DNA of 64,000 bases from Paracidovorax oryzae ATCC 19882 (GTDB taxonomy: Bacteria; Pseudomonadota; Gammaproteobacteria; Burkholderiales; Burkholderiaceae_C). Positions 28,128 to 36,398 of the stretch are shown piece by piece. The stretch covers positions 119,683-183,682 of the forward strand of contig NZ_JMKU01000012.1 in the NCBI RefSeq assembly GCF_000687165.1. Reading direction: 5' to 3'. The notes below the pieces were generated by a model. The model was not told the DNA's origin, did no database searches, and was given only the letters and a program-made list of their open reading frames with translations. Made by a program: the position numbers and the translations under genes. Numbering within the stretch: position 1 is the first letter of the stretch; every line of letters starts with the position of its first letter.

Positions 28128-29123
28128 TCAGAACGGTGCGTCGTCGTCCGCGTCCGCCGTGGCAGCGGCCGGTGCGGCAGCGACATCACCTGCCCCGGCC
28201 TTGCGCTCGCCCGGTGCCGGCGCCGGGCCGTCCAGGCCCGTACGGCCCTCGCCGCCCAGCGCCTCGATCAGGTCGGGAATCAGCTTGGAGAGTTCGCCCG
28301 TGGCGATCGCCACGTCGGTGTCGAAGCCCGAATCGTCCTGGCCGCGGCCCTCGAACACCGTGTCGAGGAACGACACCTTCTTGATCTGCAGGCCCTCGGT
28401 CAGCACGAAGGCGACGCGGTCGTCCCAGCTCATCGCGAGCTTGGTGGGCAGCTTGCCGGCGGCGATGTGCTCGCGGATCTCGTCGATGTCCAGCGGATGG
28501 CGTGCATAGCGGACCACGGCCTTGGATTCGTCGGCGCTCTTGAGCTCGCACTCGCGGTCCACGCTGAAGCCCACCGGCGGCTCCTGCTCCTTGAGCCAGT
28601 GGGCCATGGCCGCCTGCGGCGAGGTCTGCGTATCGAGCAGGGAGACCGACAGGCCCGGCAGCGCTTCCACCAGCAGCGAGACGACCTCGTCGGCCCGGCC
28701 CTGGCTGCCCGTGTCGAGCACCAGCAGGCGCGCCTCGGTGTCGATCCAGATCCACATCGAACCCTGCTTGGTGAAGGCCATCGGCAGCAGGTCGAGCTTG
28801 GCCTCTTCCTTGAGCTCGCGGGTTTCCTTCTTGCCCGGCTTGCGGCCGGTTTCGCGCTCGATGCGCGCGGCCTTGTCCTTGACCTTGCGCGCCAGGACCG
28901 AGCCCGGGAGCATCTTCGATTCGGTCATGAAGCGCAGGATCCACTGGCCGCCCACGGATTCGGCGAGCGCGCCGTGGGCCTCGCCCCGGGGCGGCACCCA
29001 TCCGACGGATTTCTCCTGGGTGGCGCCGCATTCCGCGAACGGGGTGCGGGCCAGGGCTTCCTCGAGCTGGGGCAGTTCCGCATGCCACTCGGCGATGCGG
29101 TAGATGATCATGTTCTTGAACAC
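28128..29123 (-). CDS. rdgC: Recombination-associated protein RdgC
   Basis: A 331-residue DNA-binding ring protein that limits RecA-dependent recombination and DNA exchange. The start is a GTG (29123) giving VFKNMIIYRIAEW, the conserved N-terminus of RdgC. AAGGAA lies six bases upstream. Recognisable segments are FVLTEGLQIKKVSFLDTVFEG and RHPLDIDEIREHIAAGKLPTKLAMSWDDRVAF. A long low-complexity C-terminal tail rich in Ala, Asp and Pro (last 40 residues) is an addition relative to E. coli RdgC. Confidence 0.95.
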   Translation of the reverse strand: MFKNMIIYRIAEWHAELPQLEEALARTPFAECGATQEKSVGWVPPRGEAHGALAESVGGQWILRFMTESKMLPGSVLARKVKDKAARIERETGRKPGKKETRELKEEAKLDLLPMAFTKQGSMWIWIDTEARLLVLDTGSQGRADEVVSLLVEALPGLSVSLLDTQTSPQAAMAHWLKEQEPPVGFSVDRECELKSADESKAVVRYARHPLDIDEIREHIAAGKLPTKLAMSWDDRVAFVLTEGLQIKKVSFLDTVFEGRGQDDSGFDTDVAIATGELSKLIPDLIEALGGEGRTGLDGPAPAPGERKAGAGDVAAAPAAATADADDDAPF

Positions 29124-29361
29124 GGAATTCCTTGTGTGCGATATCGCCCTGCGGTGGGCGCGCCGGCCGCGGTGCCGGCGAAAGGGCGCCATTGTCGTTG
29201 CTGCGCGCCCCGGCGGGGTCACAGAACCTTGGCACAACTTTACACAGCCACACGCCCCCCTCATGGCGGGGATACACGGGCGCCCGACACTGGCTTCCAA
29301 CCGCAGCACCGCACCGGTCGCGGCGGCAACGCCCCTCCAGGGGACCTGAAAGGACATCGCC

Positions 29362-29916
29362 ATGACCGCACTTTTCCTGCAACGACGCTTCGCCACCGCA
29401 GCCACGGCCGCCGCACTGACGGCCCTGCTGGCGGCTCCCTCCTTCGCGCAGCAGCCCCCTCCGCCGGCCGCGCCCCCCACGGCCGGAGCCGAACGCCCGC
29501 ACCGCATGCCCACCCCCGAGGAGCGCGAAGCCCGCATGGCCAGGCGCGCAGAGGCCCTCCGCCAGAAGCTGCAGCTCACGCCGGCACAGCAACCCGCATG
29601 GGATGCCTTCACCGCGGCCATGCGCCCGCAGGGCCCGCGCCCGGACATGTCCGCAATGGCACAGCTGACCACGCCGGAACGCATCGACCGCATGCGGGCG
29701 CTGCGTGCCCAGCACAACGCCGAGGCCGACAGGCGCGACGAGGCCACGAAGACCTTCTACGCCGCGCTGACTCCCGCGCAGCAGAAGGTGTTCGACGAGG
29801 AAAGCCGGCGCATGCACGGCCGGGACGGCATGCGCGGAAAGGACGGCAAGCCGGGCGCCCATGGCGGCATGCGCCACGGCGCAGCCCCTGCGCCCGCCGC
29901 GCCCGCACCCCAGTGA
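29362..29916 (+). CDS. Spy/CpxP-like periplasmic protein (LTxxQ motif)
   Basis: A 184-residue secreted protein. A signal peptide ends near SFAQQ; a proline-rich linker and a helical domain with two LTxxQ motifs (LQLTPAQQPAW and ALTPAQQKVF) follow. These motifs define the Spy/CpxP chaperone family (PF07813). The C-terminal 35 residues are Gly/His/Lys/Pro-rich, with HGRDGMRGKDGK and HGGMRHG stretches that could bind metal. It probably acts as an ATP-independent periplasmic chaperone or envelope-stress modulator. Confidence 0.85.
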   Translation: MTALFLQRRFATAATAAALTALLAAPSFAQQPPPPAAPPTAGAERPHRMPTPEEREARMARRAEALRQKLQLTPAQQPAWDAFTAAMRPQGPRPDMSAMAQLTTPERIDRMRALRAQHNAEADRRDEATKTFYAALTPAQQKVFDEESRRMHGRDGMRGKDGKPGAHGGMRHGAAPAPAAPAPQ

Positions 29917-29979
29917 CGCAGCCCCGCCGCGCATGCGGCGGCCACCTACAGCGGACTTCCCGGCCCCTGTCCTACAGTG

Positions 29980-30000
29980 GGTTACGCCGATTGTGTAACC
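29980..30000. promoter_or_regulatory. Inverted repeat before pagL
   Basis: GGTTAC and GTAACC are separated by nine bases, 33 bases before the pagL start. It lies where a promoter or operator is expected. No known regulator is assigned. Confidence 0.4.
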
Positions 30001-30032
30001 TTACGGTCGCGACATAACTGGGAATTCGCAAA

Positions 30033-30620
30033 ATGCACCATTCATTCATGAAGCGCCTCGTGGCCCCTCTGGCGGCCCGGGGCGCTTTTTTCATTCTGGC
30101 GGCCGCGGCAGCGGCCGGCGTCCACGCACAAACAGCGGGCACCGAGGGCCCATCGGTGTACGTGCAGGGAGGCTGGGCGGAGCACCAGACCGACTCCGCC
30201 ACGGTGGGCGTCACCCTGCCCTGGACATCCTGGCGCAGCGAACTCTGGGGCAGCGAAGTGCGCGGCTACTGGGACATCTATGCGAGCCGGTGGTCCTACG
30301 ACAGCGTGGACGGCGGCTCCGGCCATGCCACCCTGGCCGGCATCACGCCCACTTTCCGGCTGCGGCCCGACAACGGCCGCTCGCCATGGTTCCTGGAAGG
30401 CGGGGTCGGCATCACCTATATGGACAAGCGCTACCACACGCCCCACAAGGAATTCAGCACCCGGTACAACTTCGCGACCCACCTGGGCGTGGGCTACAGC
30501 CTGGGAGCGCAGCGCCAGCATGAGGTCGCGATCCGCGTGCAGCATCTCTCCAATGCAGGCATCAAGAGTCCCAACCCCGGGGAGAACTTCGTCCAGCTGC
30601 GGTACGCGTACCACTTCTGA
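30033..30620 (+). CDS. pagL: Lipid A 3-O-deacylase PagL
   Basis: A 195-residue outer-membrane beta-barrel enzyme that removes the 3-O-acyl chain from lipid A, which changes membrane permeability and host recognition. A signal peptide (ending near HAQTA) leads an eight-strand barrel. The catalytic set sits in VQHLSNAGIKSPNPGENF: His171, Ser173 and Glu184, as in the P. aeruginosa enzyme. The protein ends in Phe, as expected for barrel insertion. An internal ATG at 30048 could be the start. It is followed by a terminator. Confidence 0.9.
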   Translation: MHHSFMKRLVAPLAARGAFFILAAAAAAGVHAQTAGTEGPSVYVQGGWAEHQTDSATVGVTLPWTSWRSELWGSEVRGYWDIYASRWSYDSVDGGSGHATLAGITPTFRLRPDNGRSPWFLEGGVGITYMDKRYHTPHKEFSTRYNFATHLGVGYSLGAQRQHEVAIRVQHLSNAGIKSPNPGENFVQLRYAYHF

Positions 30621-30644
30621 CGCAACGGCCTGGCCCTCCCTCCG

Positions 30645-30670
30645 AAGCCCCGCACTGCGGGGCTTTTTCG
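30645..30670 (+). terminator. Rho-independent terminator after pagL
   Basis: AAGCCCCGC-ACT-GCGGGGCTT followed by TTT is a strong hairpin. It separates pagL from the 1-kb non-coding region. Confidence 0.9.
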
Positions 30671-30869
30671 TTGGCGCAACCCGGGCGGGGAGGCCTGTCG
30701 GCCTCGAGGCTGTGCATAAAGCTGGGGACAATTTGAGGCACATCTCCGGGTTATCCACCGCCGCAGGCCGGCGACCGAAGTTGTTGTCTGGCGGCGCCCG
30801 CGTTCACCCGAGTCCAGGCCACAGGCTTGTGGAGGTCCCAAGTGCTTGCCAGCATTGGGGAAACGGGGC

Positions 30870-30943
30870 TTGTCCACAACGGAGCCGCCTCCTTACTACT
30901 ATTCCTATGGTTTTATAAAAGCTTTCAAGGAATAACAAGGAAC
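30870..30943 (+). repeat. Origin-like module A (DnaA box, GC spacer, triplets, AT-rich)
   Basis: The order is box TTGTCCACA, a 14-bp GC-rich spacer, TTA CTA CTA TTC CTA, then TTTTATAAAA and a tail ending ACAAGGAAC. The complementary strand reads 3'-AAT GAT GAT AAG GAT-5', four of five triplets matching the DnaA-trio 3'-[G/A]A[T/A]-5'. A direct repeat of this module is at 31332-31405. Confidence 0.75.
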
Positions 30944-31331
30944 ATCCTCCAGGGCCATGGCAAAGGCCCCAAGCATGACCCGTCCGGCTGACCTGGCTCG
31001 CTGGATCCGGGCCAGTCCGGGTTCCTCCGACCGGCCACGCTGGCTCGGGCCTGCCAGGTCTTTTCCGGCGGATCGATCCACACGCGCATATCCGCAACGC
31101 ACGACTGAGCGCCCGTGGCCGTACGACCTGACGCAAAAGCCGGAATGGGCACAACCTGCCGCATCCTGATTCCGGGACAAACCTGGGGACATCTTTCGCA
31201 CAAGTACCGGCTTTTCCACAGCGGAGGCGGTACCGCCGCATTTGTCCCCGGCGGGACGACAGCGGCAACCCTGCTCCACACACATGGTTGCCGGCAAGGC
31301 AAGTGCCTTGTCGCGCAACGGAAAAATCCGG

Positions 31332-31405
31332 TTGTCCACAACGGCAGCCCGGCCTTACTACTACGACTATGTTTTTATAAAGACATACAAGGAAGAACAA
31401 GGAAC
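31332..31405 (+). repeat. Origin-like module B (direct repeat of module A)
   Basis: The same architecture, orientation and 14-bp spacer as module A, 462 bp downstream: box TTGTCCACA, triplets TTA CTA CTA CGA CTA, then TTTTTATAAA and the same tail ACAAGGAAC. The spacer differs in sequence, so the shared parts are conserved selectively. Triplets 1-3 and 5 are identical to module A. Confidence 0.75.
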
Positions 31406-31634
31406 AACCGGGCCGGCGGACCGAGGGCCTGTCCATGCCTTGCCGCCGCCCGGGAGGCCTCCCCCACGCCGTCCATGCCCGCGGATGGGCATGAGAAGGC
31501 CGCAGGTGCGCCTTGGGGAAGAAGGCAGTAGGGGGGCTGCCGTACAGGCTTGTCGTGGGCTTCCATGGCCTCTGGGAGGCCTGGAGGGAATGTCCGCCTG
31601 TGCGTGCCGGCTATGCGCGCACGCCTGCGCCCGG

Positions 31635-34600
31635 TCAGCGCGCGGGAAGCTTCTGGACCAGGAAGTCTTCCAGGGCGGTTTCAGGCAACGGCCGGCTGAA
31701 GAAATAGCCCTGGTAGGCACGGCAGCCCGCCTGTTCCAGGCGGCTGCGCTGCTCGGCGGTTTCCACGCCTTCTGCGATGACGTCCAGGCCCAGGCTGCGC
31801 GAGAGCGCGATGATCGTGTCCACGATGGCTGCGTCGTTCGGGTCGGCGAGCAGGTCGCGCACGAAGCTCTGGTCGATCTTCAACTGGTCCAGCGGCATGC
31901 GCTTGAGGTAGCTCAGGGAGGAATACCCCGTTCCGAAGTCGTCCAGCGAGAACCCCACCCCATGGGACCGCAGCGCGGCCATGGTGGCGATGGTGGTTTC
32001 CATGTCCTCGACGAACAGGCTCTCGGTCAGCTCCAGCTTCAGGCGCGACGCCGGCGCGCCCGTCGCGGTGATGGCGCGCACCACGTCCTCCACGAAAGCC
32101 TCGTGGTGGAACTGGCGCGAACTCACGTTCACCGCCATGCTGAGGTGCCCGCGCCCGGGCACGTGCTGCCAGCGTGCGAGCTGGGCGCAGGCCGTGTGCA
32201 GCACCCAGCGGCCCAGGGGCAGCACCAGGCCGGTTTCCTCGGCCAGCGGAATGAATTCCCCAGGGGACACCATGCCGCGCTGCGGATGCGGCCAGCGCAC
32301 GAGCGCCTCCACACCGGTCACGCCGCCCCGGTGGTCGATCTGGGGCTGGTAATGCAGCATGAACTGCTCCCGCGCCAGGGCGGTGCGCAGGTCGTTCTCC
32401 AGTTCCGCGCGGGCGGTGACCACCGCCTGCATGCCCGGGTCGAAGAACCGCAGCGTATTGCGCCCCGCGGTCTTCGCCTGGTACATGGCGAGGTCGGCCT
32501 GCTTGAGCAACTCGCCCACCGTCGATGCCCGGCCGTCGCCGAAAGGCGCCACGCCGATGCTGGGCGTGCTGCGGTAGTGGTAGCCCTGCAGCACGTACGG
32601 CGTGGCCAGCACGGCCAGGATCTTCTCGCCCACGGTACGGGCGCTCAGGGCCAGGTCGTCGGGATGGGGGCTGAGCCCTTCGATCATCACCACGAATTCG
32701 TCGCCGCCCAGCCGGGCGACGGTGTCCACGGAACGCACGCAGGTGTTCAGCCGGGCAGCCACCTGCTGCAGGAGCACGTCGCCCTGGTCGTGGCCCAGGG
32801 TGTCGTTGAGGGTCTTGAAGTTGTCCAGGTCGATGAAGAGCAGCGCCCCTCCCTGCCGGCGCCGCTGTGCCGTGGCCAGGGCGTGGCGCATGCGGTCCAT
32901 CAGCAGCATGCGGTTGGGCAGCCCGGTCAGCGAATCGTAGAACGCCAGCCGCTGGATCTCCCGCTCCGTGGCCTTGCGCTGGCCGATGTCGGTATTGATG
33001 GCCAGGATGGAGTCCGGCTGTCCCTGCTCGCCCTGCACCAGCGTCCAGCGGCCCTCCACGTCCAGGCGCCGCCCGTCCCGGTGGAACTGGACGATTTCCC
33101 CTGCCCATTCGCCCTGCTCCTGCGTGGCCTGGGTCGCGCGCAGGAATTCCTGCGTGTCCTGGTACAGCAGCGTGGCGATGGACTGGCCCATCGCTTCCTC
33201 GCGTGTCCAGCCGTAGAGTCGCTCGGCACCTTCGTTCCAGAACGTGATGTGGTGGTCCAGGTCGCGCACGATGATGGCGTCGCGCGCCTTGTCCAGCAGC
33301 GAGGCCTGCCGGCGGATGTGCGCGTCCGATGCCTGGCGGGCCATCTCTGCCGCCGCCCGCGCGGCGAAGATGCGCAGCGTGGAGACCACCATGCCGGGCT
33401 GCTGCAGCGGCTCCCGGAAGACCACGAACACGAAACCGATGGGCTGCCCTTCCGCGCTGCGCAGCTGCAGGCCCACATACGCCTGGGCACCGAGCCGTGC
33501 TACCGGCGAATCCGGATAGAGCTCGGCGATGCCTTCCGGGATCACGCATTCGGCCTCGTTCACCAGGCGCAGGCTGGGCGTGCCTTTCAGGGAATATTCT
33601 GCATTCGGCTGGACCATTCCTTCTTCCACGCGCGACAGCGTCACCGCGCGCGGCACCCGTCCCCCCGGCTGCGGAAGCAGCCGCGTGACACAGCCGCCCT
33701 GGGCGCCCAGGGCATCGCACATGTGGCTGGCCAGCTGCCGGAAGAACTGCGTTCCGGTGCTGGCAGACACGGCGGCCGCGGCCTTGAGCACCACCGCCTG
33801 CAGGCGCTGCTGGTCCTGCCGCGTGCGCAGGCTGCCCAGGCCGAAGGCGATGTCGTTGGCGAGCTGCTGGAGCAGTTCGGCTTCCTCCGCGCCGGTTTCC
33901 AGCACTTCTTCCGGATAGAGCGTGAGCAGGCCGAAGACCTGCTCGGCATCGCGCAGCGGCAGGCTGATGACCGCGGGCAGTCCCATCTGGCGCAACGGCT
34001 GGGCCCACAGGTCGGCATCCGGCGCCTGCCGCAGGTCGTGGACGATCACAGGACGCCCGCTGCGCAGCGCCTCGCCCGACGGACCCGGGCTGTGCGGCGT
34101 CCAGGGCGCGGCGGGGGTGCCGGCCGGGCGCAGGGTTTCCACGCCCACCGTCGTCAGGCCCGACCAGGCCACGGGCTCGATGCTCTGTCGTTCGGTGCCG
34201 TTCCAGTGGCGCACCATGCCCACCCAGGCGCTGCGGTAGCCGCCCACTTCCCGGGCGATGCGGCACACTTCGGACAGCAGGGCCGTCTCTCCCGTGGCGC
34301 GCACCAGGGCTTCGTTGCATGCGCTCAGCAGCCGCTGCACGGTGCCCACGCGCGCGAGTTCGCGTTCCACGCGCATGCGCTGCGTCACATCCGTGGCGAG
34401 CACCTGGCGCGCTGCCCGGCCGTTGAAGGTGATGTCGCCCGCGTACACCTCCATGTCGATGTGCGTGCCATCCTTCTTGCGATGGCGGCGGTGCACCGCG
34501 TCGCGGCGCACGCCGGTCGGCAGGGCCCGTGCCTCCACCTCCCGCCGCGAGCGTTCCTCCTCGGGCCAGAGCTGGGCGGTCGTCATGCGCAGCAGCTCCG

Positions 34601-36134
34601 CTTCCGTGTACCCGTAGTGGCGCACCATGGCGCGATTCACCGCGAGAATGCGCAGGCTGCCGCGCTCGTAGACCCACATCGGCTGCGGATGCGCGTCGAA
34701 GAGCGAGCGGTACTGCAGTTCCGAGGCGCTCAGCTGCGCGGCATAGCTGCGCAGCTGCAGCACCGCGCCCAGCGATTCGGCGAGGATCTGCACATAGGCC
34801 ACCTGGCGCTGGGAGAAGGTGAACACCGGATCGGCATTCACCTTGAGCATGCCCAGCACCGTGTCACCGGCGCGCAGCGGCGCGGCGATGAATGACAGCA
34901 GGCCGTGCTGGCCCTCGTCGGTGGCGAACTGCGCATGCTGCTGCGAGCCATCGCTGTGCAGCACCATCTGCTCGGCTTCCAGCTGCTGCCAGAGCGGGTA
35001 CCCGAGCATCGGGCGGGATTCGTCCATTGGCGCGGCCCGCGGCCCGGTGCTGGCGCGCACGCGCAGCCGGTCGCCCTCGCGCAGCACGACCATGGCGCCC
35101 TGCCCGTCCGCCAGGTCCATCGCGGTGCGTGCCGCCAGCAGCAGGACTTCCTCCACGGGCAGGTCGAGCGCGCTCATGCGCTGCTGCACGCGCACCAGCT
35201 CCGCATGCGCGCCGGCATCGCGCTGGGCCTGCAGCGCGCTCTGCTTCTGGGCGCTGATGTCGGTCATCCCGCCGACCATGCGCAGGCCCTGCCCCTGGGC
35301 ATCGCGGATCACGAAGCCGCGGTCGCGGATCCAGGCATAGGTACCATCCTGCCGGCGGAAGCGGTATTCGTCCATCCAGTGCAGGGCGTCGCCTTCGATG
35401 GCGGCATGGATGCTCTCGAGCACGCGGTCGCTGTCGTCCGGGTGCAGCCGCTGCGTCCAGGACGTGCTGTCGTGTGGCAGCGTATGCAGCGGAACGCCGA
35501 AGAGGACTTCCATCCCCTCGTTCCACCACATCGAATCATCGGTCAGGTTCCAGTCCCAGATCGCGTCGGCGGTGGCCCGTGCCACGAGATGGAAGCGCTC
35601 TTCCGACAGGGCCCGTTCCTGCGCGCGCTGCGCCATGCCGCGGCGCTGGCGGCGCAGTTCCAGGAGGGCCATCGCCTGGCTCGCGATCGCGACCAGTGCC
35701 TCGCGCTGGCTCTCTTCCAGGTGCCGCGGGGCCGTATCCAGGATCACGACGGCGCCCAGCGTCAGGCCATCGGCGGTGTTGATCGGCATGCAGGCCGCCA
35801 TGCGCATGCGCGAAGGCCCCTGTACCAGCGGATGGCTGCGCAATACCGGGTCGGCCGACGCATCCTTCACCTGCACCAGCCGGCCCCCGAGGGCGAGCCT
35901 GCACAGGACATGGGCGCACGCCAGGTTCTGCAGCGTGCCGAGTTCCATGCCCGCGCTGGACTTGAACCATTCGCAGTCCCTGCCCACGAAGCCGATGGCG
36001 GCAACAGTGGCTCCGCACAAATGGGCCGCCAGGCGGGCGAGCTGATCGAAGGTGTCTTCAGCCGGCGTCTCGAGAATGGCGCAGGCGTGCAATGCGTCCA
36101 GGCGCCGGCGGTCCGGGTCCGTTCGCGCAACCAT
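31635..36134 (-). CDS. Multi-sensor GAF/PAS diguanylate cyclase-phosphodiesterase (GGDEF-EAL)
   Basis: A 1,499-residue soluble signalling protein. From the N-terminus: a GAF domain (about 15-165), a PAS with PAC (about 195-305), a GAF (about 330-475), a PAS (about 485-605), two further GAF-like regions (about 615-945), a PAS (about 950-1070), GGDEF (motif GGDEF intact near 1142) and EAL (EALVRW near 1275). It may both make and degrade cyclic di-GMP; intact motifs suggest either activity is possible. The ATG at 36134 follows GGGAG; the in-frame codons upstream are Pro/Ala-rich and unlike a domain. No membrane segment is seen. It is the first gene beside the candidate origin. Confidence 0.93.
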   Translation of the reverse strand: MVARTDPDRRRLDALHACAILETPAEDTFDQLARLAAHLCGATVAAIGFVGRDCEWFKSSAGMELGTLQNLACAHVLCRLALGGRLVQVKDASADPVLRSHPLVQGPSRMRMAACMPINTADGLTLGAVVILDTAPRHLEESQREALVAIASQAMALLELRRQRRGMAQRAQERALSEERFHLVARATADAIWDWNLTDDSMWWNEGMEVLFGVPLHTLPHDSTSWTQRLHPDDSDRVLESIHAAIEGDALHWMDEYRFRRQDGTYAWIRDRGFVIRDAQGQGLRMVGGMTDISAQKQSALQAQRDAGAHAELVRVQQRMSALDLPVEEVLLLAARTAMDLADGQGAMVVLREGDRLRVRASTGPRAAPMDESRPMLGYPLWQQLEAEQMVLHSDGSQQHAQFATDEGQHGLLSFIAAPLRAGDTVLGMLKVNADPVFTFSQRQVAYVQILAESLGAVLQLRSYAAQLSASELQYRSLFDAHPQPMWVYERGSLRILAVNRAMVRHYGYTEAELLRMTTAQLWPEEERSRREVEARALPTGVRRDAVHRRHRKKDGTHIDMEVYAGDITFNGRAARQVLATDVTQRMRVERELARVGTVQRLLSACNEALVRATGETALLSEVCRIAREVGGYRSAWVGMVRHWNGTERQSIEPVAWSGLTTVGVETLRPAGTPAAPWTPHSPGPSGEALRSGRPVIVHDLRQAPDADLWAQPLRQMGLPAVISLPLRDAEQVFGLLTLYPEEVLETGAEEAELLQQLANDIAFGLGSLRTRQDQQRLQAVVLKAAAAVSASTGTQFFRQLASHMCDALGAQGGCVTRLLPQPGGRVPRAVTLSRVEEGMVQPNAEYSLKGTPSLRLVNEAECVIPEGIAELYPDSPVARLGAQAYVGLQLRSAEGQPIGFVFVVFREPLQQPGMVVSTLRIFAARAAAEMARQASDAHIRRQASLLDKARDAIIVRDLDHHITFWNEGAERLYGWTREEAMGQSIATLLYQDTQEFLRATQATQEQGEWAGEIVQFHRDGRRLDVEGRWTLVQGEQGQPDSILAINTDIGQRKATEREIQRLAFYDSLTGLPNRMLLMDRMRHALATAQRRRQGGALLFIDLDNFKTLNDTLGHDQGDVLLQQVAARLNTCVRSVDTVARLGGDEFVVMIEGLSPHPDDLALSARTVGEKILAVLATPYVLQGYHYRSTPSIGVAPFGDGRASTVGELLKQADLAMYQAKTAGRNTLRFFDPGMQAVVTARAELENDLRTALAREQFMLHYQPQIDHRGGVTGVEALVRWPHPQRGMVSPGEFIPLAEETGLVLPLGRWVLHTACAQLARWQHVPGRGHLSMAVNVSSRQFHHEAFVEDVVRAITATGAPASRLKLELTESLFVEDMETTIATMAALRSHGVGFSLDDFGTGYSSLSYLKRMPLDQLKIDQSFVRDLLADPNDAAIVDTIIALSRSLGLDVIAEGVETAEQRSRLEQAGCRAYQGYFFSRPLPETALEDFLVQKLPAR

Positions 36135-36355
36135 GGTCAGCGCTCCCGGAGACGCGGGGGCGCCCGGCGCTCTGGAGCGCGCGGCATCGGAAGCGGGAGC
36201 GGCTGCACCTGCATGGTGTGGGCGTGGTGGGATGGGAGGGGACGCGCTACCGGGTCCGCCCGCCGGAGCGGCAGACGGCCCGGCCTGCATGTTTCCGAAT
36301 GCTACACCCTGGCAACCGTCCAGAGGCCGGGCAGGGGTGGCCATTCCGTGCAGAA

Positions 36356-36383
36356 AACAACAGCCGCTCCCTCCAGGGCGGCT
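36356..36383 (-). terminator. Possible terminator after aroG
   Basis: On the minus strand AGCCGC and GCGGCT enclose a 10-base loop and are followed by GTTGTTTTC. It lies 16 bases beyond the aroG stop. Confidence 0.6.
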
Positions 36384-36398
36384 CGGGGCGGCAGCGGA

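Larger units (their letters stand above)
30711..31405. other. oriC: Candidate replication origin (oriC)
   Basis: The interval 30621-31634 contains no convincing gene. DnaA-box-like sites (consensus TTWTNCACA) are TTATGCACA on the minus strand at 30711-30719 (perfect), TTATCCACC at 30751-30759, TTTTCCACA at 31212-31220 (perfect) and TTGTCCACA at 30870-30878 and 31332-31340 (one mismatch). Each of the last two begins a module with a GC-rich spacer, a run of triplets that fits the DnaA-trio pattern, and an AT-rich stretch, matching the basal unwinding unit described for bacterial origins. The parS cluster and mnmG lie 25-31 kb away. dnaA is not in the window, which is the main doubt. Confidence 0.7.

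Noticed and set aside
30870..31405. CRISPR array
   Set aside because: Only two related segments 462 bp apart with internal differences; no short regular repeats and no cas genes.
30950..31630. Small genes inside the non-coding region (for example 31115-31531)
   Set aside because: No ribosome-binding site, no domain, overlapping frames on both strands and continuous with DnaA-box-like elements.
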